A DNA stretch of 64,000 bases from Actinophytocola sp. (GCA_009377475.1 WHTY01000013.1:1-64000); one strand, 5' to 3'. Shown: positions 1-8,953, numbered from the stretch's first letter. Program-made: numbers and translations. The notes: a model not told the origin generated them from the letters alone.

Positions 1-162
1 CAACCGCTTAATCGCCTCCCGGTCCAGCTGGTCGGCCCGGCCGAACGAGTGCAGCAGCTTCGGCACCGACCGGCCCGCCACCGGGTCCCACTGATTGTGC
101 GCCAGGTGCAGGTAGCGCACCGCCCCGGCCCGGGTCTTCCGCGTCGTCGTCTTCACATACAT
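1..162 (-). CDS. IS1634-family transposase, N-terminal fragment cut by window edge
   Basis: The reverse strand reads from an ATG at 162 as MYVKTTTRKT, followed by a segment with YLHLAHNQW, VPKLLHSFG and QLDREAIKRL, running off the window. This matches the amino end of IS1634-family DDE transposases, which typically begin M(F/Y)VKTTTR and continue with a LxxLGR-like helix. Only 54 residues are present, so the DDE catalytic core is outside the window and it cannot be judged whether the gene is intact. It lies in the same orientation as the broken fic gene next to it, which suggests this insertion caused the break. Confidence 0.72.
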   Translation of the reverse strand, partial: MYVKTTTRKTRAGAVRYLHLAHNQWDPVAGRSVPKLLHSFGRADQLDREAIKRL

Positions 163-321
163 CGCTCTAGACCATACAGCAGCAACAGCAGGCCACACCA
201 TCCAGACACGGGTATCCGTTTCTCTAGGCGATTTCGCGCCGTGCCACACCCCCCAACCCGCTGACCAGCGCATTCACACCGACCGGACCTCTATGAACCC
301 CGAATTACGCGGAACACGGGC
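1..321 (-). mobile_element. Edge of an IS1634-like insertion sequence
   Basis: The transposase start at 162 is followed outward by about 160 bases with no gene. At about 321 the sequence switches abruptly into the interior of a fic gene. I infer that the IS end lies near 290-321, where the sequence includes TGAACCCCGAATTACGCGG. The matching inverted repeat and target duplication would be left of the window, so the exact boundary is unproven. Confidence 0.45.
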
Positions 322-936
322 GTCGAGGAACGGATGGATGCACTCGAAAGCGTTGTGTATACGCGCCAGCACTTCCGGCAACTGTTCGTCACCATTTTCG
401 TGCACTGACTCGGCCTCGCTCACCCAGTCACGCATCCGTGCGTCGACTTCGACCCACGAGGGTGGTTTCATCCCGCCGGGAAACTCGGCGATTTCGTGCT
501 GGCGGAAGTTCCCTGGTCCTTCGCCTGGCGACGCATCAGGGTGTGGCTCGATCTGCCACACCGGTGACATGCACATGTTATGGACGAGGCGGACCTCCTG
601 AAGCGTGATCAGCTCGCCGTTGGACCATCCACCTGGTTCGATCGCTTGGCCGTAGACCCAGGACGTCGCATCGGCGTAGCCACGTACTTCCATGTAGTCG
701 CGGAGAGGTTTTGCCCCCACGGCCCTGCCCTCTTCGAGCAATCGCTCTACTTCGCGTAAGACCAGCGTGTTGCCTTCGATGGCAGTGCTGTTGTGGGCCT
801 CGCGATGCCAGAGGTCAGCCCAAATGTCTTCTGCCTCGGTTGGCGTCGGCAAGCCCCCCAGCCGTTCTCGAAGTTCGCCAACAGCATCGTCGAGCCGTTG
901 ATACACAGCGGCGCGTGACGGTCGTCCGCGACCCAA
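274..936 (-). pseudogene. Fic-family AMPylase gene, truncated in the catalytic motif
   Basis: Fic proteins transfer AMP to target hydroxyls. Read from a TTG at 936, preceded by AGGAGGT at 942-948, the product begins MGRGRPSRAAVY. It carries the inhibitory helix STAIEGN at residues 50-56, the hallmark of a class II Fic protein, and the family stretch with PPSWVEV. It ends at HPFLD (201-205), the first half of HPFxDGNGR; the next 15 residues are unrelated. The catalytic His is present, but the phosphate-binding GNGR and all following helices are lost. Homology ends beside an IS1634-like element, so IS disruption is the likely cause. The open frame continues upstream to 1077, but that part only translates the operator-like repeats. 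Confidence 0.82.
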
Positions 937-952
937 CGCGACCTCCTCTAAG

Positions 953-1033
953 TTGTTCGGTCTACGCTCAACTAATTGAACCGAACAAATTTGGAAGTTG
1001 TTCGGTCTGGTGCCAACAAATTGTACCGAACAA
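953..1033 (-). promoter_or_regulatory. Two tandem operator-like inverted repeats upstream of fic
   Basis: TTGTTCGGT at 953-961 pairs with ACCGAACAA at 980-988. The same arms recur at 998-1006 and 1025-1033. Each arm is 9 bp and perfect, each pair has an 18-base spacer, and the two palindromes sit exactly 45 bp apart, mostly identical outside the spacers. Placement just upstream of the fic ribosome-binding site suggests a promoter with a duplicated repressor site. The cognate regulator is not identifiable here. Confidence 0.6.
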
Positions 1034-1101
1034 ATAGCGGCATCTTCGGTGATCAGACGGCCGACACGCCATGTCACATCGACTCTCGGAGTCTTGGTCC
1101 G

Positions 1102-1554
1102 CTATTCCATCAAGCTTGCCGCCAGCGTCGCGCCCAGCTCCCAGCACGCTTCCAGGTCGTCCTTCGAGGGCTCGCCCGTCACCGTTACCGGGGCTGCCGA
1201 CGTCTCCCAACCCAGGCCGGTCACGATGCGTTCGATGCCGCGCGTGGTGCCGGCGACGTCGCTGCCGCCGTGCACGTAGTAGCTGTACGGCCTGCCCTTC
1301 GTCGCGTCGAGGCACGGGTAGTAGATCTGGTCGAAGAAGTGCTTCAACGCGCCGGACATGTACCCGAGGTTGGCCGTCGTGCCGAGCAGGTAGCCGTCGG
1401 CGGCGAGGACGTCGGACGGCGTCGCGGCCAGCGCTGGCTTGCGCACGACGTCGACGCCCTCGATCTCGTCTGTGGTCGCGCCGTCGACGACGGCCTCGAA
1501 CATTGCCTGCACATTCGGCGACGGCGTGTGGTGCACGATCAACAGCGTCGGCAT
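1102..1554 (-). CDS. Flavodoxin-family / NAD(P)H-dependent oxidoreductase-like protein
   Basis: This 150-residue protein starts at the ATG at 1554 (MPTLLIVHHTPSPN). The strand-loop LLIVHHTPSPNVQAM resembles the FMN phosphate-binding loop of flavodoxin-like quinone reductases. Further flavodoxin-fold signals are DGYLLGTTANLGYMSG, FFDQIYYPCLD and the late segment YYVHGGSD. It is probably a cytoplasmic FMN-binding oxidoreductase of unknown substrate. The gene stands alone between a hairpin terminator (1591-1633) and the broken fic region; a longer reading to 1827 would run through that hairpin and is rejected. Confidence 0.7.
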   Translation of the reverse strand: MPTLLIVHHTPSPNVQAMFEAVVDGATTDEIEGVDVVRKPALAATPSDVLAADGYLLGTTANLGYMSGALKHFFDQIYYPCLDATKGRPYSYYVHGGSDVAGTTRGIERIVTGLGWETSAAPVTVTGEPSKDDLEACWELGATLAASLME

Positions 1555-1590
1555 GGTCACCAGGGTGCCTGATGGTGCGGCAGGTGCAAC

Positions 1591-1633
1591 GAAGGGATTC
1601 TTACTTGCGCCAGGCGTTAGTAAGAATCCCTTC
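1591..1633. terminator. Long hairpin terminator
   Basis: GAAGGGATTCTTACT (1591-1605) is perfectly complementary to 1619-1633 across a GC-rich loop that can pair further. It follows the stop of the LVIVD-repeat gene, which is transcribed leftward. It belongs to the same hairpin family as 26732-26774 and 45786-45840, and its arms read as spurious peptides containing KGF or KNPF. Confidence 0.75.
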
Positions 1634-1684
1634 ATAGCAACCGGCCGCGCCACCCGACACCGGGCAGCGCGGCCGATCACTTCA

Positions 1685-3595
1685 CTACCGTTCGGTCGAG
1701 AACAGGTACAGGCCGTCGTCGCGGTCACTGCCCGCCACGATGGTCTTGCCGTCCCGGGTGAACGCCTCGACGCCCCAGAAGTCGTTGCCTTCTGGCGACA
1801 GGTACGACCCGGTCTCCACCAGCTCACATGTGCTGGCGTCGGACGGGTCGGCGCACTGGATCTCCAGCGCCCGCATCCCGCCCGAGTAGTACGACAGGTA
1901 CGCCCGCGATGGGTCGTTCGGGTCGGTCGCCACCTCGTGCACGCTCAGGTCACCGAAGCCACTGGCGTACGCGGGGTCGTGCGCCTCGTCAATGGCGTAG
2001 GTGTCCAGATCCGCGTTGGTGGCCGCGTCGAACAGGTGGACGTAACCCCACCCGTCGAAGATCGCGTCAACGTCGACCTCGTGACCGACTTGACCGAGCG
2101 CCGGGTTGGCCTCCGGGTAGTCGCCGGACACGCTGTCGAACAGCTTGTGGAACGCGTCGTGCGTGGTGCACACGGCTACCACCGGCGGGGTGAATGCGCC
2201 CGAGCCGCAGAACGGCGCGTCCGGGCTTGCCGCCTCGCCAGCGTGGTGGTTGACGAACACCACCGCGTCATAGCCAGCCGCGATAGCCTGATCGGCCTTC
2301 TGCCCAGGGAAGCAGGCGTCCTCCGACGCGCTCGGGTCGCCGACCGGACCGCGCTGCACGACCGCGATGAGCTCCTCGCCGGGGTCGAGCGCCAGTGCCG
2401 GCGCCGGGGGTACCGCTGCGGAGTCCGGGCAGGCGTAGCCGACGTAGACGGTCGGCCCGTTGAGACGCCGGTCCGGCAGTTCGGTCACCGGCGCGGCGCC
2501 GCCGACCGCGACGGACGGGTACGCGCCCGCGTTGTCGCCGGTGGCGATCAGGAACTCGCCGACGGCGTACGGCGCGAAGTCCTCGTCGGTGCCGATGAAG
2601 AACTGGTTGTCTGCGGTGAACTCGGCCTGGTGGCCGTTGCCCTCCGGCGGCAGTGACCGGCTCTCGTCCGGCACCTGGGTGTTGGACGGGTCGGCCAGCT
2701 CGGGGTCGATCGCCGCGTAGTCGGTGTCGCCGAGGAACTGCGCGTCCGTCGGGTTGGTGACGTCGAGCTGCACGTAGCCGCCGTCCCAGTAGGACACCAG
2801 CATGATCCAGCGGCCCTCGATCTGCTTGACGACCATGTCGTGGATGAACGAGCTGGTCAGCCCGATCTCCGGCTGGTCGACGTCGAAGTCGTTGAGGTCG
2901 TACTCCGCGATCAGCCTCGGCCGCTTCGGGTTGGTGATGTCGAGGATGTCGACGTCCGGCCACTCGATGTTGTCGACGATGACCGCGTACGCCTTGTCGC
3001 CCGCGTCCCAGGCGAACGCGCTGTGGATCTCGTGGGTGTCGGCGAAGCCGCGGTCGCCGAAGTGGTCGGACAGCTTCTTCGGCTTGTGCGGGTTGCTGAC
3101 GTCGTAGAGCGAGACGCCGCCTTTGCCCTGCGGGCCGCACTGCTCGTTGTTGGTCACCAGCATGGTGCCGTCGAAGAACTTGGTGGAGACGTCCAGCGCC
3201 TGCACACCCTCACCGGGGCGGCTGTCCTGCGAGTGCGGGATGAATCCGATCTCACGTGGGTTCTCAAGGTCGGCGATGTCCACGACGAACACGCCCGCGT
3301 CGGGATCGGTGACGCCGCCCGCCTCGGAGTTGGCGGCGCAGGTGGGCTTGCCCCAGTGCGCCAGGTAGGCGTAGGTGCCGCGCGGGTCGATGCCCACGTC
3401 GGCGATGATGTCGTCACCGTCGGTCAGGTCGGCTTTGCCCAGTAGTTGGAGGTCGCCCTCCGAGCCGGTGCCGAGTAGGTGGCCGTCAAGTGTGCCGTGC
3501 TGGTCGGGATGCGCTTGTGCCGCCGTCCCGGCGAAGCCCCACGTCACCGCAAGGGTCGCGGCGACGAGAGCGGTGCTCGCACGTCCTCGCTTCAT
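1685..3595 (-). CDS. Secreted LVIVD-repeat protein with inserted PA domain
   Basis: The 636-residue product opens with a signal peptide (KRG, a hydrophobic stretch, cleavage likely after AQA near residue 28). Several blade-like repeats follow with the LVIVD signature, for example GVFVVDIADLENPREIG, GVSLYDVSNPHKPKKL and DILDITNPKRPRLI, suggesting a beta-propeller. Around residues 380-500 there is a protease-associated-like insertion (VAVVQRG-type IAVVQRGPV, and AGYDAVVFVNHHAGE). The propeller resumes at the C-terminus (SGGMRALEIQC, GLYLFSTER). It is an extracellular or wall-associated protein; no catalytic residues are evident, so binding or scaffolding is more likely than enzymatic activity. 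It stands alone and ends at hairpin 1591-1633. Confidence 0.8.
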   Translation of the reverse strand: MKRGRASTALVAATLAVTWGFAGTAAQAHPDQHGTLDGHLLGTGSEGDLQLLGKADLTDGDDIIADVGIDPRGTYAYLAHWGKPTCAANSEAGGVTDPDAGVFVVDIADLENPREIGFIPHSQDSRPGEGVQALDVSTKFFDGTMLVTNNEQCGPQGKGGVSLYDVSNPHKPKKLSDHFGDRGFADTHEIHSAFAWDAGDKAYAVIVDNIEWPDVDILDITNPKRPRLIAEYDLNDFDVDQPEIGLTSSFIHDMVVKQIEGRWIMLVSYWDGGYVQLDVTNPTDAQFLGDTDYAAIDPELADPSNTQVPDESRSLPPEGNGHQAEFTADNQFFIGTDEDFAPYAVGEFLIATGDNAGAYPSVAVGGAAPVTELPDRRLNGPTVYVGYACPDSAAVPPAPALALDPGEELIAVVQRGPVGDPSASEDACFPGQKADQAIAAGYDAVVFVNHHAGEAASPDAPFCGSGAFTPPVVAVCTTHDAFHKLFDSVSGDYPEANPALGQVGHEVDVDAIFDGWGYVHLFDAATNADLDTYAIDEAHDPAYASGFGDLSVHEVATDPNDPSRAYLSYYSGGMRALEIQCADPSDASTCELVETGSYLSPEGNDFWGVEAFTRDGKTIVAGSDRDDGLYLFSTER

Positions 3596-3722
3596 CGTTG
3601 CTCCTCGATGTCACAGGTTTCCCCCTCGGGGGTAACTCGCACGACGGGTGACGAAGGTTACGAATTTTCCACATGTACCGCCGGTCGGCGGGCACGGAGC
3701 GCCGCACCCGCCGACCATTCGG

Positions 3723-4238
3723 TCAGGCGACGCCCCAGTACCAGGACTGCGCGCCGTACGGATACTCGACGCGGCTGTCGGTGTGCACGAACGTCGAGTA
3801 GCGGATGATGCCGGAGAAGCCGGAGCCGTCCTTGGAGTGGAACTCCGACCAGGCGAAGTGGCGCGTCGATCCGTCGGAGCCTTCCAGCCAGTTGAGGACG
3901 TTCTGCGTCTGCGGGCCCGCGATGCCGTCCGCCGTGAGGCCGTAGCCGGTCTGGAACCGCTTCACCGCCGCCTCGGTGTTTGGGCCGAAGGCGCCGTCCA
4001 CCGAGACGTAGGTCCTGCTCGGCGAGTCCGCGGCCCAGCCGGCGACGCGGATCTGGAGTTCGCGCACGTCGGAGCCGCTGTCGCCGCGGCGCATCGTGCG
4101 GGTCCAGTTGTAGGCGAGCGCCGTGCCAGGTAGCGCGAGCCCGACGCCCGCTGTGATCGCCAGCGCGGCGCCTACTCGGAACAACCCCCGGCGACTGGTC
4201 AAGCCGCCGGACTTCGGTCGGGTGACGTTGTGTGTCAT
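3723..4238 (-). pseudogene. Peptidoglycan-binding M15-type carboxypeptidase with catalytic core deleted
   Basis: This 171-residue product starts at the ATG at 4238 with a Tat-like leader (SRRGLFR, then a hydrophobic stretch ending ALA). A PG_binding_1 domain follows (LQIRVAG, VDGAFGPNTEAAVKRFQ, LTADGIAGPQT). The remainder reads HFAWSEFHSKDGSGFSG directly joined to IIRYSTFVHTDSRVEYPYG. From memory of actinobacterial zinc D-Ala-D-Ala carboxypeptidases, the first piece opens the M15 domain and the second closes it, normally with about 90 residues carrying most zinc ligands between. The frame is intact, so a peptidoglycan-binding protein may still be exported, but carboxypeptidase activity should be lost. 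It could also be a natural short family; the join is my inference. Confidence 0.62.
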
Positions 4239-4360
4239 GCAACCTCCCTATTCCTCGGTCAGTGAGGTTGATCACGATAGTGTGATGTGTCGCCCGATCG
4301 GAGGGCCGTACGAGAAGTCGCCACGATTTGTTCCCGGGTGCACACGCTCAGCGGCGCAGC

Positions 4361-4451
4361 GGGTAGTTGATCAACTACCCGCGCGCTGTGACCACGGGAA
4401 TCGGACATCGCGGGCACGTCGTGGTCGTAACGCGCAGGGAGTTGATCAACT
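4361..4451. repeat. Dispersed palindromic element, copy A
   Basis: The element opens with the perfect 20-bp palindrome GGGTAGTTGATCAACTACCC (4361-4380) and closes with AGTTGATCAACT (4440-4451). Between them GCGCG...GACCAC pairs imperfectly with GTGGTC...CGCGC, so the whole unit is itself an imperfect inverted repeat of about 90 bp. A closely related copy lies in reverse orientation at 51671-51758. It sits in the 239-base gap between the M15-like gene and pmmB, 26 bases beyond the pmmB stop. Confidence 0.8.
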
Positions 4452-4477
4452 TGGCGCGGGCGCTGGTCTGAGCCCGC

Positions 4478-6142
4478 CTACGGCGTTCCGTTCGCGAGCA
4501 GTTCCCGGACGTCGCCGCGCAGTCGGTCGAGGACGTCGTTGGCGGCGTTCGCGGCGTTCGCGGTGTTCGCATCCCAGGGCCGGACCACCTGGAGGTACGT
4601 CTTCAGCTTCGGCTCGGTGCCCGACGGTCGCACCACCACCCGCACGCCGTCCCCGACGAGGCGGATGACGTCGGCGTCCGGCAGCAGATCCTCCGTCGTC
4701 ACCGGCACCCCGGCCAGCTCGGTAGGCGGTTCGGCACGTAGACGCGCCATGATCGCCCCGATGACGTCGAGGTCGGTGACGCGGATGGACACCTGGTCGG
4801 TGAGGTGCACACCGTGGGCACGGTCCAGTTCGGACAGCGCATCGACCAGCGACGACCCCGCCGCCTTCCGTGCCGCTGCCAGGTCGGCGGCGAGCACGGC
4901 GGTCGAGATGCCGTCCTTGTCCCGCACCGCCGCCGGATCGACGCACAGCCCGAGTGCCTCCTCGTAGGCGAACACCAGCCGCGCGTCCCCTGCACCGTCG
5001 TCCGCGCGTGCGAGCCATTTGAACCCGGTCAACGTCTCCTCGTACGCCGCGTCGTGCGCCGCTGCGATCGAACCCAGCACCGATGACGACACGATCGTCG
5101 TCGCCACCATCGGCTTCGGGCACGTCGTACGGTCCAGCGTCGCCAGCACGTACTCGCCGAGCAGCGCGCCAGTCTCGTCGCCGCGCAGCATCCGAAACCG
5201 TTCGCCGTCGCGGACGCCGATCGCGCACCGGTCGGCGTCCGGGTCGAGCGCGATCGCGAGATCGGCGTCGGCGTCCTGGGCCAGTGTGAGCAGCGGATCG
5301 CACGCCCCCGGCTCCTCCGGGTTCGGGAACGCCATGCCGCCGAAGGTCGGGTCGGGCGTGAACTGCTCCTCGACCACGACGACGTCGGTGAATCCCGCGC
5401 CGTGCAACGCATCAAGCGTGACCTGCCCGCCGACGCCGTACAGCGGCGTCAGCGCGATCCGCAGGTTCCGCGTGGTGCCGCGCGGCAGCGATGCCACCCG
5501 GTCCAGGTACGCCCGCAGCATGTCGGGGGACGGCGTCTGCCAGGTATCCGCGCGCGGCACACCGAGCGGGGCGGGCGCCGCCGCGATGGCGGCCTCGATG
5601 TCGGTGTCGGCGGGCGGGGCGATCTGCGCGCCACTGCCGTCGTAAAGCTTGTACCCGTTGTCCGGCGCGGGGTTGTGCGACGCCGTGAGCTGGATCCCGG
5701 CCACCGCGCCCAGCTCCCGCACCGCGAACGCCACCACCGGCGTCGGCAACGCCTCGGCGAACATCCGCACGTCGAACCCCGCCGCCGCGAGCACCCCTGC
5801 GGCGTCCGCCGCGAAGACGTCGGAGCCGTGGCGGGCGTCGCGGCCGACCACCACGACTCCGCCAGCAGAGCCGGAATCTCGCAGCCACTGGGCGACGCCG
5901 CACGTCGTCCGCACGACGACCGCGCGGTTCATCCCGTTCGGACCGGCGCGCACCGGCCCGCGCAGCCCCGCCGTGCCGAACCGGAGGTGACCGGCCATGC
6001 GGTCCGCAAGGTCCTCCGCCGCGTGGGCGTCGCCGCCGAGCGCTGCGGCGAGCACCGCCTGGAGTTCGTCCCGATCGGACTCGTCGACGTCGTCGGCGAT
6101 CCAGCGCAGCGCGGCGTCCCGCACGTTCGGCGGAATCGTCAT
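4478..6142 (-). CDS. pmmB: Phosphomannomutase / phosphoglucomutase (PmmB-like)
   Basis: This 554-residue alpha-D-phosphohexomutase interconverts hexose 1- and 6-phosphates and supplies sugar nucleotide precursors. The N-terminal FGTAGLRGP (about 55-63), the phosphoserine loop TASHNP with Ser155, the metal loop DPDADR (about 300) and the C-terminal phosphate-binding RPSGTEPK are all present. The length matches the long PGM2/PmmB branch. The ATG at 6142 overlaps the deoD stop as ATGA, so the two genes are translationally coupled, matching the deoD-pmmB order of mycobacteria (Rv3307-Rv3308). Pairing with a nucleoside phosphorylase suggests ribose 1-phosphate isomerisation (phosphopentomutase activity) as an alternative role. 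Confidence 0.92.
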   Translation of the reverse strand: MTIPPNVRDAALRWIADDVDESDRDELQAVLAAALGGDAHAAEDLADRMAGHLRFGTAGLRGPVRAGPNGMNRAVVVRTTCGVAQWLRDSGSAGGVVVVGRDARHGSDVFAADAAGVLAAAGFDVRMFAEALPTPVVAFAVRELGAVAGIQLTASHNPAPDNGYKLYDGSGAQIAPPADTDIEAAIAAAPAPLGVPRADTWQTPSPDMLRAYLDRVASLPRGTTRNLRIALTPLYGVGGQVTLDALHGAGFTDVVVVEEQFTPDPTFGGMAFPNPEEPGACDPLLTLAQDADADLAIALDPDADRCAIGVRDGERFRMLRGDETGALLGEYVLATLDRTTCPKPMVATTIVSSSVLGSIAAAHDAAYEETLTGFKWLARADDGAGDARLVFAYEEALGLCVDPAAVRDKDGISTAVLAADLAAARKAAGSSLVDALSELDRAHGVHLTDQVSIRVTDLDVIGAIMARLRAEPPTELAGVPVTTEDLLPDADVIRLVGDGVRVVVRPSGTEPKLKTYLQVVRPWDANTANAANAANDVLDRLRGDVRELLANGTP

Positions 6143-6927
6143 GCCCGCGCCATCAGATCCCGCAACAGCGCACCCATGCGCGTCGCCGCCGCCTGACCCG
6201 CCTCGAGCACTTCCTCGTGGTTGAGCGGCTGCCCGGACAGCCCCGCCGCCAGGTTCGTCACCAGCGACAGCCCGAACACCTCCACGCCGAGCGCGCGGGC
6301 CTGGATCGCCTCAAGCACGGTCGACATGCCGACGAGGTCCGCGCCGAGCGTGCGCAGCATCCTGATCTCGGCTGGCGTCTCGAAGTGCGGCCCGTACAGC
6401 CCCGCGTACACACCTTCCGCGAGCGACGGGTCGATGTCCCGCGCGATCTGCCGCAGCCGAGGCGAGTACAGGTCGGTCAGGTCCACGAAACTCGCGCCAA
6501 CCAGCGGCGAGCGCGCCGTCAGGTTCAGGTGGTCGCTGATCAGCACCGGCTGGCCCACCTCGAAGCCGTCGCGCAACCCACCGGCGGCGTTGGTCAGCAG
6601 CACCGCCTTCGCGCCGCACGCCGCCGCCGTGCGCACGCCGTGCACGACGGCGTCCACGCCGAGCCCTTCGTAGACGTGGCTGCGACCGAGCAGGATCAGC
6701 GCTCGCTTGTCCCCGACGGACACCGAACGCGCGGTGCCGCCGTGCCCCTCCGCCGCTGGCTTCGCGAAACCGGGCAGCGTGGCGAGGTCGACCTCCGCAT
6801 CGGGTTCGCCGATCACGTCCGCCGCGCTGCGCCAGCCGGAGCCGAGCACGAGCGCGATGTCGTGGCTGTCCACACCGGTCTGCTCGGCGATGGCACTGGC
6901 GGCGTTCGCAGCAAGATCCGCAGTCAC
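6139..6927 (-). CDS. deoD: Purine nucleoside phosphorylase
   Basis: The 262-residue protein cleaves purine nucleosides with phosphate to base and ribose 1-phosphate. Trimeric PNP motifs are clear: LVLGSGW near the N-terminus, [53 protein letters not shown] and SLVTNLAAG. It is first of a two-gene leftward operon with pmmB (ATGA overlap at 6139-6142), and the mutase may further process the sugar phosphate. The length is usual for the high-molecular-weight-specific, PunA-like class; the name deoD follows mycobacterial usage. Confidence 0.94.
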   Translation of the reverse strand: MTADLAANAASAIAEQTGVDSHDIALVLGSGWRSAADVIGEPDAEVDLATLPGFAKPAAEGHGGTARSVSVGDKRALILLGRSHVYEGLGVDAVVHGVRTAAACGAKAVLLTNAAGGLRDGFEVGQPVLISDHLNLTARSPLVGASFVDLTDLYSPRLRQIARDIDPSLAEGVYAGLYGPHFETPAEIRMLRTLGADLVGMSTVLEAIQARALGVEVFGLSLVTNLAAGLSGQPLNHEEVLEAGQAAATRMGALLRDLMARA

Positions 6928-6970
6928 GTCAAAAAGCCTATGCGGTCGGTGGCGGTCACGGCGATGCGCC

Positions 6971-8637
6971 TCAGCCCCCGCTCATGTTCTGCAGCACGGT
7001 GTAGAACAGCTCCCGCGCCTTCTTGATGTCCTCGCTGACGTGCACCTGCCCGCCGGTGGCAGCGGCGATGTCCTGCAGCTCGCTGCCGTCGATCTCGGTG
7101 CCGAGCCCGACGAAGATCACCGGCGTCGGCTTGTTCCTGTCGACGACCTTGCCGAGCTTGGCGAGCAGTTCCTCCCTTGTCAGGCCGTTCTGGAAGTAGT
7201 TCTTGCCGTCGGTGACGACGAGCACGAGGTTCAGCATCGCCGGGTCCCAGCCGCGCCGCACCTCCTTCACCGCCGCGAGCGTGGTGTTGTAGAGCCCGGT
7301 GTTGCCCTCCGGCCCCGATGTCAGCTCGCCGACCCTGTCCGGCAGACCGTCCGCGATGTGCTGCGACGCCGGTTTCCACGGCGCAACCTCGCGGTACGGC
7401 AGCTCGCCGTCGCGTCCGGTCGAGAACTCCCACAGCATCAGCTCGGTGTCCGGCCGCAGCAGTCGCATCGCCTCGGACAGCACGTTCTCCGCGACCTGCA
7501 TCCTGGTCAGCGGCGTACCAGGCACGATGTCCTCCATCGAGCCAGAGACGTCGAGCGTCACCAGCAGCCGCGCAGCCGACGACAGCGTCGCCCACTTCTG
7601 CAGCACCATGGTGGCGGCCTTGGCGCTGGGGGCGTCCAGCGGCGAGCCAGCGTCGGCGCTGATCCGTTTGTCGGCCGCGCCAGGTCCCGTCAGCTTGTGG
7701 TTGCTGCCCCGGAACCCGTGCTCGGCCAGCAGCGTGCGCGCCGCTTCCCTGGTGAGCGCCCGCTGGAACGCGAGCGCGGCCTCGCCCTGTTTGACGCCGG
7801 AGCCCTCCAGCAAGACGAGCGGGTAGTCCAGCCACGCCGTCGGCACCTCGGGATATGCCGCGACGACGGAGCCCGACGTGCCCGATCAGGCTTCGTTGCT
7901 CTCGTTGTGGTGGAACACGGCCTGTTCGGACGACGGGAACGACGCCACGATCGGGTCGGCGCCACCGTCCGGCAGGTGGCGGTACGGGTCGTCCTTCGCG
8001 CCGAAAGTGTTCTTCGTCAGCAACTGCATCGCTTTGGTGCGTTCGGTGTCGTTCCAGGCGAGCTTGTCGATCCCCATCAGCGCGAGCACGGCAGCCATGT
8101 CCCCCGACGGCTCGGCCGTTCCCGCGATGCCGCTGCCGCTCAACAGCTCCGACCAGGTGGGGTTGCGTTCCGGCCAGCCTGCCTCGCTCGCCGCCTTCTC
8201 GGTCGAGGCGAGCACGATCGGGCTACTGGCGATGGAGGTACCGTCGCTTGGCACGGCGGCGGTCTCGGCGTTGGCGCGTCGCAGCCAGAGCGTCGAGTCG
8301 GGAACCCAGACGTCCGGCCGCCCCGCTTTGGTGCTGACCTTGTTCGCGACCTTGTGCGACTCGACGGCCCTGATCTGCGGGCGGACGCAGCGGGCAGGGC
8401 CTTGCAGGTTCGGCAGCTCCTCGGTGGCGAACTCGGTCAGCGCGGGCGCGATGCTGGGATCGGCGTCGACGGTGAACGCGGTCTCCTCGCCGCAGGATTC
8501 CCCCGCGGCCTGCGTGATCCACCGCACCGCGAGGACGCCACCAGCGTCGTCACAACGAACGCGCCCGCGAAGGTGAACAATCCTTTGCGTTTGGGTGCGC
8601 GCGCGTCCGCCGCCGTCTTACTGTGTCGTCCTGCCAC
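6971..8637 (-). pseudogene. Membrane-anchored solute-binding/VWA protein, broken twice
   Basis: Read leftward from a GTG at 8637 (MAGRHSKTAADARAPKRKG), the product enters a transmembrane stretch FAGAFVVTTLVA and loses frame near 8538. Adding one base there restores VLAVRWITQAAG and a solute-binding-like domain (DADPSIAPAL, DVWVPDSTLWLRR, SPIVLA). That domain stops at a TGA at 7886-7888, yet the same frame continues directly with SGTSGSVVAAYPEVPTAW and a complete VWA domain (LVTLDVSGSMED with its DxSxS metal site, LVLVVTDGKNYF) to 6971. Intact relatives are single proteins of about 550 residues with an extracytoplasmic binding domain plus VWA. Two lesions imply a pseudogene, although either could be a sequencing error. 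Confidence 0.82.
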
Positions 8638-8953
8638 TGACGTGATCCCTCGCCTGTTGTGCTTCGCTGCGATTCCGCCCAGATCCACCAAAGACCAAAG
8701 ACCGACATCCGGTCGTGGGGCAGGTTACGCGCCGTGTCGCGTGGTGTGGATCACCGAAGATCCGTACGGGTGGCTGTGCTGGGCCGGCTGCCCGAGCGCT
8801 GACTACGCTGAGTGTCCTAGGTAGGTTCGCGAAGTTCGACGTTTCCCGCCCCATTTGCCGTAGTCGCCGCGTCGGGGCGGTTGAAATAACGTTTCGATAA
8901 CGACTTGAGGGTGGCTCGCGTTCTGCCGCAAGCGGCGGGCAGGCCTAAGCCGT
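8638..8953. other. Intergenic stretch without a recognisable gene
   Basis: These 316 bases separate the kinase stop from the broken VWA gene, both transcribed leftward. No convincing reading frame is present. An AT-richer patch holds ATAACG twice in direct orientation (8886-8891 and 8897-8902, 11 bp apart) within ATAACGTTTCGATAACG, which could be a regulator site or part of the promoter for the VWA gene. Confidence 0.5.

Noticed and set aside
7846..8640. Programmed frameshift or stop readthrough in the VWA gene
   Set aside because: No slippery heptamer or downstream structure is apparent at 8538, and the TGA at 7886 has no readthrough context that I recognise; mutation or sequencing error is simpler.
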